Assembly (NCBI RefSeq): GCF_000827125.1
Contig: NZ_CP010311.1
Location: 62,001 to 126,000, forward strand
From: Geoalkalibacter subterraneus
GTDB lineage: Bacteria; Desulfobacterota; Desulfuromonadia; Desulfuromonadales; Geoalkalibacteraceae
Direction: 5' to 3'
DNA length: 64,000 nt
Shown here: positions 1-8,443 of the stretch, piece after piece
Position numbering within the stretch: position 1 is the first letter of the stretch
How the letters are laid out: the number at the start of each line of letters is the position of its first letter
Position numbers and translations under genes: made by a program
The notes under the pieces: generated by a model
Databases searched by the model: none
Told to the model about the DNA's origin: nothing
The model's input: the letters and a program-made list of their open reading frames with translations, nothing else

Positions 1-1649
1 CCTGGTCGGTAGGCTGTTCCAGCGGCGAAGAGGCCTATTCGCTGGCGATCGTCTGCCATGAGGCGCTCACGGAGATTGAGCCGAGGGAGGATTTCAAACC
101 CCAGATTTTCGCCACCGATCTCGACCAGGACGCCATCGACAAGGCCCGCCGGGGCTGGTATCCTGCCAATATTGCCGCTGATGTTTCCGCCGAGCGCCTG
201 CGCCGGTACTTTGTCCAGGAGGAGGACGGCTACCGCATCGGCAAGAAAATCCGCGAGATGGTGACCTTCGCCACCCAGAACGTCATCATGGACCCTCCCT
301 TCACCAAGCTCGACATTCTGGTCTGCCGCAACCTTCTGATCTATCTGATGCCGGAGCTGCAGAAAAAACTTCTGCCGCTCTTTCACTACAGCCTCAAACC
401 CGACGGCATCCTGTTTCTGGGCAATGCCGAAGCCGTCAGCGCCGCCGCCGATCTGTTTACTCCCATCAATCTCAAACTGCGCCTTTTCCGGCGGCGGGAA
501 TCGGTCCTGCCGGTGGCCCCGGTGGATTTCCCCGCTTCGTTTGTTTCCCCCAGGGCGCAGGACGCCAAGGAGCCAACCAAGGTGAAAGCTGCATCCAACC
601 TTCAGTTGCTTGCGGACCAATTGCTCCTGCAGCATTTTTCTCCGCCGGCCGTGCTGGTCAACGACCAGGGCGATATCCTCTACATCAGTGGGCGCACCGG
701 CAAGTACCTCGAACCGGCGGCCGGCAAGGCCAACTGGAACATTTTCGCCATGGCTCGCCAGGGGATCAATTTTGATCTGGGCGTCGCCTTCCACAAGGTG
801 CTCCGACAAAAAGAGCCCATTACCCTCAGAGGACTCAAGGTCGGCACCGACGGCGGCAGCCAGACCCTGGACGTCACTCTCAAGACGATCGAGGAACCTG
901 AAGCGCTGCGCGGAATGGTGATGATCGTCTTTCACGACGTGGCGGAGCCGCCGAAGAATAAAACGCGCGGCCCCGCCGGTGGACCTGCAGCCGACAATGC
1001 CCGGATCGCAGAGTTGGAGCAGGAAGTCGCGCGATTGCGTGAAGAGCTGCATACCACCCGCGAGGAAATGCAATCTTCGCAGGAAGAACTCAAGTCGACC
1101 AACGAGGAGCTGCAGTCTGCCAACGAGGAGCTGCAGTCCACCAACGAGGAGCTGACCACCTCCAAGGAAGAAATGCAGTCCCTCAACGAGGAACTGCAGA
1201 CGGTCAACGCCGAGCAGCAGTCCAAAATGGACGAGCTGACCCGGACCGAAGACGATCTGCGCAACCTGCTCAACAGCACCGAGATCACCACCGTGTTCCT
1301 GGATAACGACCTCCATGTGCGACGCTTCACCGAAGGGGCTCAAAAAATCTTCAAACTGATTCCCGGCGACGTGGGGCGTCCCCTCTCCGACATCACCAGC
1401 GACCTGCTCTACCCCGAGATGGCCAAAGACACCGAGGCGGTGTTGCGCACCCTGGTCTTTTCGGAAAAGGAGATTGCCACCGACGACGGACGCTGGTTTT
1501 CGGTGCGCATCATGCCCTATCGCACCATTGACGACGTCATCGGCGGGGTGGTGATCACCTTTGCCGATATCACCGAGGCCAAGACACTGGAGAACGAACT
1601 GCGCGGACAGGTCGAACAACTCAAACATCAGTTCGAGGGGGGCGGCTAG
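1..1649 (+). CDS. CheR-type methyltransferase / PAS fusion protein, 5' end outside window
   Basis: The reading frame is open from base 3 to the TAG at 1647-1649 (about 548 residues), so the true start lies upstream of the window. It opens inside a CheR SAM-binding domain ([15 protein letters not shown] at the first residues, then CRNLLIYL near 300-360). A first PAS-like segment follows, then a long heptad-rich linker with repeated EELxS/TNEEL units (about 1020-1250), then a second PAS domain ending in [11 protein letters not shown]. This order is known from CheB-CheR-PAS proteins, which often carry an N-terminal CheB domain and a C-terminal kinase or output domain. Here the protein ends after the second PAS with no kinase. 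Substrate and partner are unknown. The next gene, a PAS sigma-54 activator, starts 3 bases downstream and is probably co-transcribed. Confidence 0.85.
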   Translation, partial: WSVGCSSGEEAYSLAIVCHEALTEIEPREDFKPQIFATDLDQDAIDKARRGWYPANIAADVSAERLRRYFVQEEDGYRIGKKIREMVTFATQNVIMDPPFTKLDILVCRNLLIYLMPELQKKLLPLFHYSLKPDGILFLGNAEAVSAAADLFTPINLKLRLFRRRESVLPVAPVDFPASFVSPRAQDAKEPTKVKAASNLQLLADQLLLQHFSPPAVLVNDQGDILYISGRTGKYLEPAAGKANWNIFAMARQGINFDLGVAFHKVLRQKEPITLRGLKVGTDGGSQTLDVTLKTIEEPEALRGMVMIVFHDVAEPPKNKTRGPAGGPAADNARIAELEQEVARLREELHTTREEMQSSQEELKSTNEELQSANEELQSTNEELTTSKEEMQSLNEELQTVNAEQQSKMDELTRTEDDLRNLLNSTEITTVFLDNDLHVRRFTEGAQKIFKLIPGDVGRPLSDITSDLLYPEMAKDTEAVLRTLVFSEKEIATDDGRWFSVRIMPYRTIDDVIGGVVITFADITEAKTLENELRGQVEQLKHQFEGGG

Positions 1650-1651
1650 CT

Positions 1652-3370
1652 TTGGCCATCGACAAAAACAACAAACCCTTGGCGACGAGCGGCCGGCTGC
1701 GCCGCGAGGCTGAGGCGCAGTTGCGTGCGAAGACCGCGGCACAACCGCCACCGCTGAACCTGGCTGAGGCGCAGCGCCTGCTCCATGAGCTTGAGGTTCA
1801 CCAGATCGAGCTTGAAATGCAGAACGTCGAACTGCGCAGCGCCCGCGAGGAGCTTGAGGTCGCGCACACCAAATACGCCGAACTCTTCGACTTCGCCCCC
1901 CTAGGCTACTTCATCCTCGATCAGCGCGGCCGCATCCAGGAGGCCAATCTGGCCGGGGCGCAGCTGCTGGGCATCGAGCGAAGCCGGCTGGTCGGTAAAA
2001 TTCTAAGCCGATTTATCGAGGAGGACGAGGGGAGGGCGGCTTTTGCCGCTCATCTCGAAAAGGTCTTGCGCGGCGAGGGGGTTCAGTGCTGCGAACTTAC
2101 CCTCAGACGGCCTGACGGCACCCGCTTCCACGGCCTGCTGCAGAGCGCCTCGGTGGACGCCAGCGAAAGTCTGGACGGCCGTGTCCTGACCTCGATCATC
2201 GACGACACCGATAACCGCAAGCTGCGCCTTAAACTGAAGAAGGCCCAGGCGATGTTGGAGGAGACGGTCGCCGCGCGCACCGCCGAGCTGACCCAGGCCA
2301 ACGCACATCTGGTGCAGGAAGTCGAGCAGCACAAGCGGGCGAAGGAATCGCTTAAGGAGGCTTTTTCCCAGATCCAGCAGCTCTCCGAGCGGCTGCAGGC
2401 GGAGAACGTTCACCTGCAGCAGGAGGTCTCTCGAGAGTACGACTTCGGCGAGATCATCGGTCACAGCGATGCCATGTCCTACGTTTTTTTCCGTGTCGAA
2501 CAGGTGGCGCCGCAGGATGCCACCGTGCTGCTGCTCGGCGAGACCGGCACCGGCAAGGGGCTGGTCGCTCGTGCCATTCACAACCGCAGTGCGCGCAAAG
2601 ACCGGCCGATGATCACCGTCAACTGCACGGCACTGCCGGCAAACCTCATCGAGAGCGAACTTTTCGGGCGGGAAAAGGGCGCCTTCACCGGCGCGAACGC
2701 CCGCCAGATGGGGCGCTTCGAACTGGCTGACGGCGGCACCATCTTTCTCGACGAAATCGGCGAAATGCCGCTGGAGCTGCAGGTCAAGCTGCTGCGGGTC
2801 ATTCAGGACGGCGAGTTCGAGCGGCTGGGCAGCCCCCGCACCCTCAAGGTCAACGTGCGCATCATCGCCGCCAGCAACCGCAACCTTGAAGAAGAAATCC
2901 GCGCCGGCCGCTTCCGCGAAGACCTTTTCTACCGGCTCAGCGTTTTTCCCATCACCATCCCGCCTCTGCGACAGCGCACTGACGACATCGAGCTGCTCGT
3001 ACGGTATTTTGTCGCCAAGTACACCAAGAAAACCGGCAAGAAGATCGACACCGTCCCGAAAGAAACCCTCGAACTTTTCCTGCGCTATCACTGGCCGGGC
3101 AACGTGCGGGAGTTGGAAAACGTCATCGAGCGGGCGGTCATCACCAGCCAGGGCCCCGTCCTCCAGGTTCTCGACCGGTTCGATGCTTTCCGCAAACCCG
3201 AGGAGGAACAAGACCTCAAATCCCTCGGCGATCTGGAACGCGATCACATCGTCCAGGTGCTGCAGAAGACCGGGTGGCGCATCGAGGGCCCAAAAGGCGC
3301 GGCGCTCCTCCTGGGCCTCAACCCCAGCACTCTGCGTGCCCGCATGCGCAAATACGGCATCCAGCGTTAA
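1652..3370 (+). CDS. PAS-domain sigma-54-dependent transcriptional activator
   Basis: A 572-residue enhancer-binding protein with a TTG start directly after the preceding stop codon. Residues 43-58 carry the motif [15 protein letters not shown], a PAS domain covers about 72-190, and a coiled coil covers about 195-262. The AAA+ domain has Walker A GETGTGKG (296-303), the sigma-54 contact loop GAFTGA (343-348) and Walker [14 protein letters not shown] Fis-type helix-turn-helix ends the protein ([18 protein letters not shown]). There is no receiver domain, so the PAS domain or protein contact is the likely input; this is inference. Such proteins remodel RNA polymerase-sigma-54 closed complexes at -24/-12 promoters. 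The target promoters were not identified. The adjacent CheR-PAS protein may be its sensory partner. Confidence 0.9.
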   Translation: MAIDKNNKPLATSGRLRREAEAQLRAKTAAQPPPLNLAEAQRLLHELEVHQIELEMQNVELRSAREELEVAHTKYAELFDFAPLGYFILDQRGRIQEANLAGAQLLGIERSRLVGKILSRFIEEDEGRAAFAAHLEKVLRGEGVQCCELTLRRPDGTRFHGLLQSASVDASESLDGRVLTSIIDDTDNRKLRLKLKKAQAMLEETVAARTAELTQANAHLVQEVEQHKRAKESLKEAFSQIQQLSERLQAENVHLQQEVSREYDFGEIIGHSDAMSYVFFRVEQVAPQDATVLLLGETGTGKGLVARAIHNRSARKDRPMITVNCTALPANLIESELFGREKGAFTGANARQMGRFELADGGTIFLDEIGEMPLELQVKLLRVIQDGEFERLGSPRTLKVNVRIIAASNRNLEEEIRAGRFREDLFYRLSVFPITIPPLRQRTDDIELLVRYFVAKYTKKTGKKIDTVPKETLELFLRYHWPGNVRELENVIERAVITSQGPVLQVLDRFDAFRKPEEEQDLKSLGDLERDHIVQVLQKTGWRIEGPKGAALLLGLNPSTLRARMRKYGIQR

Positions 3371-3401
3371 TCAGCACGATCCTCCCGCCTCATTCTCGCC
3401 C

Positions 3402-3422
3402 GCCATATCTGACGGATATGGC
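3402..3422 (+). terminator. stem-loop after the sigma-54 activator gene
   Basis: A perfect 8-bp stem (GCCATATC / GATATGGC) with a 5-base loop lies 31 bases after the stop codon. No run of T follows, so termination activity is uncertain. It could equally be an RNA-stability element. Confidence 0.3.
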
Positions 3423-3565
3423 AAGTATGACGGCTGTCGCTGACGGCTTTCCCTCCGACCCTCCAGGAAATTTACACTTTCTCTTTTATAATCAACATCT
3501 TGCGCTCTATGAATCCGCAGGTTTCGGGCGGCACGTTCGTTGCGATAGTAATTTATAGAATGCTT

Positions 3566-3778
3566 ACCGACAGTACCGGAGCCGTGGGATACAACCTGCG
3601 CCGCTCCGAACGCAGTGCCCTCGTGGCCAGAGGAGTCGATCCGCGCCGGCTCGTGACCCGGGGTTATGGTGTCGAGTTCCCCGTAGCCGGCAACGATACG
3701 GCCGAAGGTCGACAGCGTAACCGGCGCGTCGAGGTCATCATTTCGGATGAAGAAGGTCGCATACTGGAACGAAAATAA
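3566..3778 (+). pseudogene. remnant of an OmpA-like C-terminal domain
   Basis: The frame encodes the end of an OmpA/MotB-type peptidoglycan-binding domain: TDSTGAVGYN, then SERSALVARGVDPRRL, then GYGVEFPVAGNDTAEGRQRN and RRVEVII before the TAA at 3776-3778. The family normally has about 100 residues here, preceded by a barrel or lipoprotein region. Upstream of TDSTG the frame (open from about 3500) shows no family resemblance. The spacing between YN and LVARGV is also about six residues shorter than usual, suggesting a second small deletion. No convincing ribosome binding site precedes it. It is read as a decayed outer-membrane protein gene. A short expressed fragment cannot be excluded. Confidence 0.65.
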
Positions 3779-3848
3779 TGAGATCTCAGGACTTGCGGAA
3801 TGTTTCGAGGAGGGGGAAGTCAACCACGATCAGCGATTGGGGGACATT

Positions 3849-4028
3849 ATGAAATCAGGTATCAGGGATAAGGCGCAAGGTGTGTTGCACGAGATGAAAG
3901 GCAAGGTCAAGGAAGTGACCGGAAAGCTCACCGATAATTCAAAGTTGGAGGCCGAAGGCAAGGCCGAGAAAATGGCCGGTAAAGCTCAGGGCAAAGTCGG
4001 TGAAGTGAAGAGGGATCTGGGCGAATAG
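3849..4028 (+). CDS. CsbD-family stress protein
   Basis: A 59-residue hydrophilic, lysine- and glutamate-rich protein (MKSGIRDKAQGVLHEMKGKV at the N-terminus) that matches the CsbD family (YjbJ-like), small helical proteins induced by general stress in many bacteria. Their molecular function is unknown. The frame is open 34 codons further upstream, but the start at 3849 has a GGGGG ribosome binding site 5-10 bases away and gives the normal family length, so it was chosen. It is the first of five short genes (to 5465) of stress or envelope character. Confidence 0.85.
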   Translation: MKSGIRDKAQGVLHEMKGKVKEVTGKLTDNSKLEAEGKAEKMAGKAQGKVGEVKRDLGE

Positions 4029-4259
4029 TGAGTCCGGCCTGTCCTGTTCCAGGGTATTCGCCGGCCACAGCAAGACCCATCGGAGACTGCCGATCCTGAT
4101 ATAGCTGCAGCCGGGCCCGTTAAATGTGACGGCTATGCGATAACGAGAGCCTCGGTCCCAGGGGGCATTCGGAGGTTGAAGCAAAACCAACACAAAACCA
4201 ACAACGTACGACTGGATGGTTGTTGCCGGGAGGCAGCCGCTGTCGGAAAGGAGTATCTC

Positions 4260-4406
4260 ATGCTGTGGACTATTGCTGTAATTCTTATCGTCCTCTGGGC
4301 TCTGGGCCTGGTGAGCGGCTACACGCTCGGTTCGTTCATTCACGTGCTGCTGGTCATTGCCCTGGTCGTTGTGGTCGTCGGCTTTATCCAGGGGCGCAGA
4401 GTCTGA
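4260..4406 (+). CDS. Lmo0937-family small membrane protein
   Basis: A 48-residue protein made almost wholly of two hydrophobic helices: MLWTIAVILIVLWALGLVSG and a second from about residue 28 to 43 ending in IQGRRV. This is the pattern of the Lmo0937 (DUF5670) family, whose role is unknown and which is often found beside CsbD and other stress genes. The ATG at 4260 is preceded by AAAGGAG at a good distance. An upstream in-frame start at 4176 would add an unrelated polar leader and was rejected. Confidence 0.8.
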   Translation: MLWTIAVILIVLWALGLVSGYTLGSFIHVLLVIALVVVVVGFIQGRRV

Positions 4407-4437
4407 AAAGGCAACCCCATAGAAAAGGAGGAGCCAC

Positions 4438-4593
4438 ATGATTGGAACCATTGTCCTTGTCGTCGTGGTCCTGCTGTTGCTGGGTGCGTTGCCGACCTGG
4501 CCCCACAGCAGGCAGTGGGGCTACTTCCCCAGCGGTGGATTGGCGCTGATTCTGTTGATTCTTCTGCTGCTTATGCTGACCGGCAGACTGTAG
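4438..4593 (+). CDS. DUF3309-family small membrane protein
   Basis: A 51-residue protein: an N-terminal hydrophobic helix (MIGTIVLVVVVLLLLGALP), the signature TWPHSRQWGYFPSGG, and a second hydrophobic helix ending LTGRL. This is the DUF3309 pattern, of unknown function. AAGGAGGAG lies 5 bases before the ATG, a very strong ribosome binding site. It starts 31 bases after the Lmo0937-like gene, so the two are probably one transcript. Both belong to the set of small membrane proteins commonly linked with osmotic or envelope stress. Confidence 0.8.
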   Translation: MIGTIVLVVVVLLLLGALPTWPHSRQWGYFPSGGLALILLILLLLMLTGRL

Positions 4594-4632
4594 ATGGTTC
4601 CGGAGCAGTACGGGCGGCTCTCCGACCAGAGC

Positions 4633-4670
4633 GATCATGCACGACACAAAGGATCATGCACGACACAAAG
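4633..4670. repeat. 19-bp perfect tandem duplication
   Basis: The unit GATCATGCACGACACAAAG occurs twice without spacer (4633-4651 and 4652-4670), ending 8 bases before the chosen start of the ABM-domain gene. Each copy carries an ATG, so it may have duplicated a start or leader region. Confidence 0.9.
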
Positions 4671-4678
4671 AGAGAACC

Positions 4679-5074
4679 ATGATCGATGCCACCATCAAAA
4701 TCACGGTGCCGCCTGAGAAACGTAAGGAATTTCTGCAGACTCTTCGCGCGAGCCTCGACACGATCCGTCAAGAGCAGGGGTGCCTGAGCTGCAACTGCTA
4801 CGTGGATATTGAAGCGGAAAACACACTTTTTTTCAGGGAGGAGTGGCGTACCAGCGAGGATCTTGAAAACCATGTGCGCTCGGTCATTTTCTGCGTTCTG
4901 GTCGGAGCCATGAGCCTTCTGGAAAAGCCGCCGGAGATCAGGTTCAACACCATCGCCTCCACCGTCGGTGTGGAGGCGATTGAAGCAATGCGGAACTCGC
5001 CGACAGCGGAGCGCGGCAGTTTCTGTCTCACCAATCACCGGGGGTTGAACGGAAAGAGCCCCCAGGCAGAATAA
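4679..5074 (+). CDS. ABM-domain (antibiotic biosynthesis monooxygenase-like) protein
   Basis: A 131-residue protein. The first 60 residues (IKITVPPEKRKEFLQTLRAS, then QEQGCLSCNCYVDIE and FREEWRT) match the ABM dimeric alpha/beta-barrel fold found in YgiN-like quinol monooxygenases and many small enzymes of unknown substrate. The second half (about 60-131) is less typical. The ATG at 4679 starts the domain directly. An upstream ATG at 4637 lies inside the tandem duplication and would add 14 polar residues. The neighbours suggest a stress role, but substrate and reaction are not visible. Confidence 0.7.
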   Translation: MIDATIKITVPPEKRKEFLQTLRASLDTIRQEQGCLSCNCYVDIEAENTLFFREEWRTSEDLENHVRSVIFCVLVGAMSLLEKPPEIRFNTIASTVGVEAIEAMRNSPTAERGSFCLTNHRGLNGKSPQAE

Positions 5075-5150
5075 CCCGAACCCTGGCGGACCTTCCCGGT
5101 GATGTATTCACCCGTTCCATCAGGGCCACCAACAGCAAGGAGAAAATTCC

Positions 5151-5465
5151 ATGTTAAAATTACAGCGCATCATACAACTGATGGTTTGCCTGGTCGTGAT
5201 CGCCGCTTTTATGGGGTGTGCCTCAACGGACACCAAATCAGGCACCGGCGAGTATATCGACGACACAGTTATTACCACCAAGGTCAAAACCGCAATTTTT
5301 GCTGAACCGGACCTGAAGAGTCTGCAGATCAATGTCGAGACCTTCAAAGGGGTCGTTCAGCTCAGCGGTTTTGTCGATTCTGCCCAGAGCGTCAAAAAAG
5401 CAGCAGAAGTTGCCCGTGGCGTCAAGGGGGTCGTCTCGGTGAAAAACGACTTGGTCGTTCGCTGA
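5151..5465 (+). CDS. BON-domain lipoprotein, OsmY-like
   Basis: A 104-residue exported lipoprotein. The N-terminus is a hydrophobic signal ending in a lipobox (AAFMGC, Cys about residue 23). One BON domain follows (DTVITTKVKTAIFAE, then INVETFKGVVQLSGFVDS and ARGVKGVVSVKNDL). BON domains occur in OsmY and related periplasmic proteins and are thought to bind phospholipid membranes. A clear AAGGAG lies 8 bases before the ATG. It closes the run of short stress-type genes that starts with CsbD. Role inferred: envelope protection in osmotic or other stress. Confidence 0.85.
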   Translation: MLKLQRIIQLMVCLVVIAAFMGCASTDTKSGTGEYIDDTVITTKVKTAIFAEPDLKSLQINVETFKGVVQLSGFVDSAQSVKKAAEVARGVKGVVSVKNDLVVR

Positions 5466-5518
5466 TGTCCGGTGCCCTTGCCGGCAGGCAAAACTGCTTA
5501 GAATGAACAGGAGGAACT

Positions 5519-5550
5519 AACTGCACGAGGCACTAACTGCACGAGGCACT
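5519..5550. repeat. 16-bp perfect tandem duplication
   Basis: The unit AACTGCACGAGGCACT is present twice in tandem (5519-5534 and 5535-5550) in the 150-base gap between the BON lipoprotein and the histidine kinase. Nothing else was recognised in this gap. Confidence 0.9.
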
Positions 5551-5615
5551 ATGCCGAGAAGCCTGCAAAATAGAGGCTGAAAAGACTGATCAAACCCGAC
5601 TCAGGTGGAGGATGC

Positions 5616-6491
5616 ATGGCGGTCAACCGACCCGAAAAACCGACGGACGAATTCCTGGAACTGCGCCATCAAGCCGAAGAGCAGGTGCGCTTGAGCAATA
5701 CCAGGGTGCAGGCTCCGCCGAGCAGGGAGGAGGCGCTGCGGCTCGTGCATGAACTCCAGGTCCACCAGATCGAGCTGCAGATGCAGAATGCGCAACTGGC
5801 CCAGGCCCGCGACGAGCTGGAAGCCGCCAACATCGATCTGGAGGCGTTCAATTACACCCTCGCCCATGACCTGCGCCAGCATCTGATGACCATCAACGGG
5901 TACTGTCAGCTCATTCAAAGTCTGAGCGGCGCGGAGCGCGCAGAAAAATCCCTGGAATATCTCGAGGACGTCTACCAGGGCACTCTTTCCATGAGCCGCC
6001 TCATAGACACTCTGCTCGAATTTTCCAGTGTCGCTAACGGCGAAGTGAGCCGTCAATCCGTCGACCTGAGCGCCATCGCCGAAGCAGTGGTGGCCGAACT
6101 GACCCAGGCGGCCGATGCGCCCCGTTACACCTTTCACATTGCCCCGGGAATCCTGGTCGACGCTGACCCGGACCTGTTGCGGGTGGTACTGGATAACCTC
6201 ATCGGTAATGCCTGCAAGTATTGCGGCAACCGCGAAGGGGTGGTGATCGAATTCGGCGTAACCTCCGCTTGCGGGAAACAGGCCTGTTTTGTCCGGGACA
6301 ACGGACCAGGCTTTGACATGGAGTTGGCCGGCAAGCTCTTTCTTCCTTTCCAGCGCCTCCCCGGCACCAAAGTCGAAGGCCACGGCATCGGGTTGGCTAC
6401 CGTAGAAAGGATTGTCAGGCGCCACGGCGGCAGGGTGTGGGCCGAGAGTGAAAAAAGCAAGGGAGCAACTTTCTTTTTCACTCTCGATTGA
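5616..6491 (+). CDS. sensor histidine kinase without a receiver or membrane segment
   Basis: A 291-residue soluble kinase. Residues 43-58 (LVHELQVHQIELQMQN) match the same positions of the sigma-54 activator at 1652. A short coiled coil then leads to the phosphoacceptor box TLAHDLRQHLMTINGY with His84. The HATPase domain has an N box (DNLIGNACKYC), a G1 box (DNGPGFD) and a G2 box (GHGIGLATVERIVRRHGG). There is no PAS domain and no transmembrane helix, so the signal probably reaches it through the N-terminal helix. No cognate response regulator lies beside it. A GGTGGAGG ribosome binding site precedes the ATG. Confidence 0.9.
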   Translation: MAVNRPEKPTDEFLELRHQAEEQVRLSNTRVQAPPSREEALRLVHELQVHQIELQMQNAQLAQARDELEAANIDLEAFNYTLAHDLRQHLMTINGYCQLIQSLSGAERAEKSLEYLEDVYQGTLSMSRLIDTLLEFSSVANGEVSRQSVDLSAIAEAVVAELTQAADAPRYTFHIAPGILVDADPDLLRVVLDNLIGNACKYCGNREGVVIEFGVTSACGKQACFVRDNGPGFDMELAGKLFLPFQRLPGTKVEGHGIGLATVERIVRRHGGRVWAESEKSKGATFFFTLD

Positions 6492-6525
6492 GGCCGTGGC
6501 TTCGCAACGTGGAGGCACTATTTTC

Positions 6526-8310
6526 ATGAGCGATACGGGGAAAATCACGGGGATGGGAGCCATCCCTCACTCAGGGGGCGTGGCTTTTCGGGTCTGGGCA
6601 CCGCATGCACGGCAGGTTGCGGTGGTCGGCTCCTTCAACGGATGGGACGGCAACAGCCATCCCATGCTCGCCGAGGAAAACGGCTACTGGTACGCGGATG
6701 TGACAAAGGCGAAAATCGGCGATGAGTACAAGTTCCTGCTGACCACGGAGCAGGGCACCCTGAACCGCATCGATCCCTATGCCCGCGAAGTCACAAGCTC
6801 GGTCGGCAACGCCATTGTGCACGATACGTATTTTGACTGGGAAGGAGACGACTTGCGGCTGGCGTCGTGGAACGAGCTGGTCATCTACGAACTGCACATC
6901 GGAACGTTCAACGATCAGGAAAAGATCAACCAGCCAGGCCATTTTTCCTCGGTTTCGGCGCGCCTCGGGCATTTGAAAAGGCTCGGCGTCAATGCCATCC
7001 AGATCATGCCGGTGGGCGAGTTCGCCGGGGATCGCTCCTGGGGCTACAACCCCTCCCACATTTTCTCGGTGGAAATGACCTACGGCGGCCCGAAGGCTTT
7101 CAAGCAGTTGGTCAAGCGCGCCCATCAGGAAGGGATCGCGGTGATCCTCGACGTGGTGTACAACCACCTGGGGCCAAGCGATCTTGATCTCTGGCAATTC
7201 GACGGCTGGAGCGAGAACGGTCGCGGCGGCATCTATTTCTACAACGACGAGCGGGCCCATACGCCCTGGGGGGAAACCCGGCCCGATTATGGTCGCGGCG
7301 AAGTGCGGCAGTATCTGCGCGACAACGCCATGATGTGGCTGGAAGAATACCACCTGGACGGCCTGCGTTTCGACTGCACCCAGTTCATCCGCACCGTCAA
7401 TGGGACCGACCATGTGCTGCCCGAGGGCTGGAGCCTGCTGCAGTGGATCAACAGCGAGGTGTCGCACAAATTTCCCGGGAGAATCCTGATTGCAGAGGAC
7501 CTGATGAACAACCGCTGGCTCACCAGGGACGTCGGCGCCGGAGGTGCCGGCTTCGCCTCCCAGTGGGACGCCATGTTCGTCCACCCGATTCGTTTGGCGG
7601 TGGTCACTCCTGCCGATGAGCAGCGCTCTCTCGCCGCAATTCGCGACGCCCTCTGCTACCGCTACAACGATGACGCTTTCGACCGGGTCATCTACAGCGA
7701 ATCCCACGACGAAGTGGCCAACGGGCTGCAGCGCGTTCCCCAGGAGATCAATCCCAGCGATCCCAAGGGCTGGCATGCGCGCAAACGCTCAACCCTGGCC
7801 GCCGCCATGGTCTTTACCGCCCCCGGCATCCCCATGATCTTTCAGGGCCAGGAATTCCTCGAAGGCGGCTGGTTTCGCGACACGGTGCCTGTCGATTGGG
7901 ACCAGTGCGAGGAATTTCACGGTATCGTGCGGCTCTATCGCGACCTGGTCCGGCTGCGGTTGAACCGCGACGGCTTCACCCGGGGCCTGTGCGGCCAGTT
8001 CACCCAGGTCACGCACCTGAACGAAGCGCGCAAGGTCATCGCCTTTCACCGTTGGGACAAGGGCGGGGCGGGGGATGACGTGGTGGTGGTCGCCAACTTT
8101 TATCACGAGGCGCAGGATGACTACGTCATCGGTTTTCCGGCGCAAGGCGCCTGGAAGCTGCGCTTCAACAGCGACTGGCAGGGCTACAACGACGATTTCC
8201 GCAATCATCCAAGCACCGACGTCCGTACCGAACCTGGAGAGAAAGACGGTCTGCCCTGTCACGCCAGACTGTCAATTGGTCCCTACAGCGTGGTGATTTT
8301 TTCTCAATGA
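6526..8310 (+). CDS. GH13 family alpha-glucan enzyme, branching-enzyme-like
   Basis: A 594-residue cytoplasmic glycoside hydrolase of family GH13 with no signal peptide. Residues about 15-105 form a CBM48/E-set domain (FRVWAPHARQVAVVGSFNGW). The TIM barrel has region I DVVYNHLG, region II GLRFDCTQ (nucleophile Asp283), region III ILIAEDL (acid/base Glu324) and region IV SESHDEV (Asp395). An all-beta C-terminal domain ends the protein. The layout resembles 1,4-alpha-glucan branching enzymes and trehalohydrolases, but it is shorter than typical GlgB, so the exact reaction (branching, transfer or hydrolysis) is open. The ATG at 6526 has GGAGG upstream; longer in-frame starts run into the kinase gene. 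It lies 34 bases after that kinase. Confidence 0.82.
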   Translation: MSDTGKITGMGAIPHSGGVAFRVWAPHARQVAVVGSFNGWDGNSHPMLAEENGYWYADVTKAKIGDEYKFLLTTEQGTLNRIDPYAREVTSSVGNAIVHDTYFDWEGDDLRLASWNELVIYELHIGTFNDQEKINQPGHFSSVSARLGHLKRLGVNAIQIMPVGEFAGDRSWGYNPSHIFSVEMTYGGPKAFKQLVKRAHQEGIAVILDVVYNHLGPSDLDLWQFDGWSENGRGGIYFYNDERAHTPWGETRPDYGRGEVRQYLRDNAMMWLEEYHLDGLRFDCTQFIRTVNGTDHVLPEGWSLLQWINSEVSHKFPGRILIAEDLMNNRWLTRDVGAGGAGFASQWDAMFVHPIRLAVVTPADEQRSLAAIRDALCYRYNDDAFDRVIYSESHDEVANGLQRVPQEINPSDPKGWHARKRSTLAAAMVFTAPGIPMIFQGQEFLEGGWFRDTVPVDWDQCEEFHGIVRLYRDLVRLRLNRDGFTRGLCGQFTQVTHLNEARKVIAFHRWDKGGAGDDVVVVANFYHEAQDDYVIGFPAQGAWKLRFNSDWQGYNDDFRNHPSTDVRTEPGEKDGLPCHARLSIGPYSVVIFSQ

Positions 8311-8443
8311 CCGATGAAGAGGCCATTCAGTCCTGTGTGCAAAACCCCCTCGATTTATTACTTAAAGACTGCACTGTCAATTTTCCCTTTCAGTGAACTC
8401 GCTTGCCCGGTCCCCTTTTGCCTTGTGCAAACCTGATAATACT

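Noticed and set aside
2003-3247. Long open frame (414 codons) on the minus strand
   Set aside because: It is antisense to the sigma-54 activator, whose motifs are clear; GC-rich codons create long opposite frames. No family motif seen.
6571-7776. Long minus-strand frame (401 codons)
   Set aside because: It is antisense to the GH13 gene with all catalytic residues in the plus frame; no recognisable protein features.
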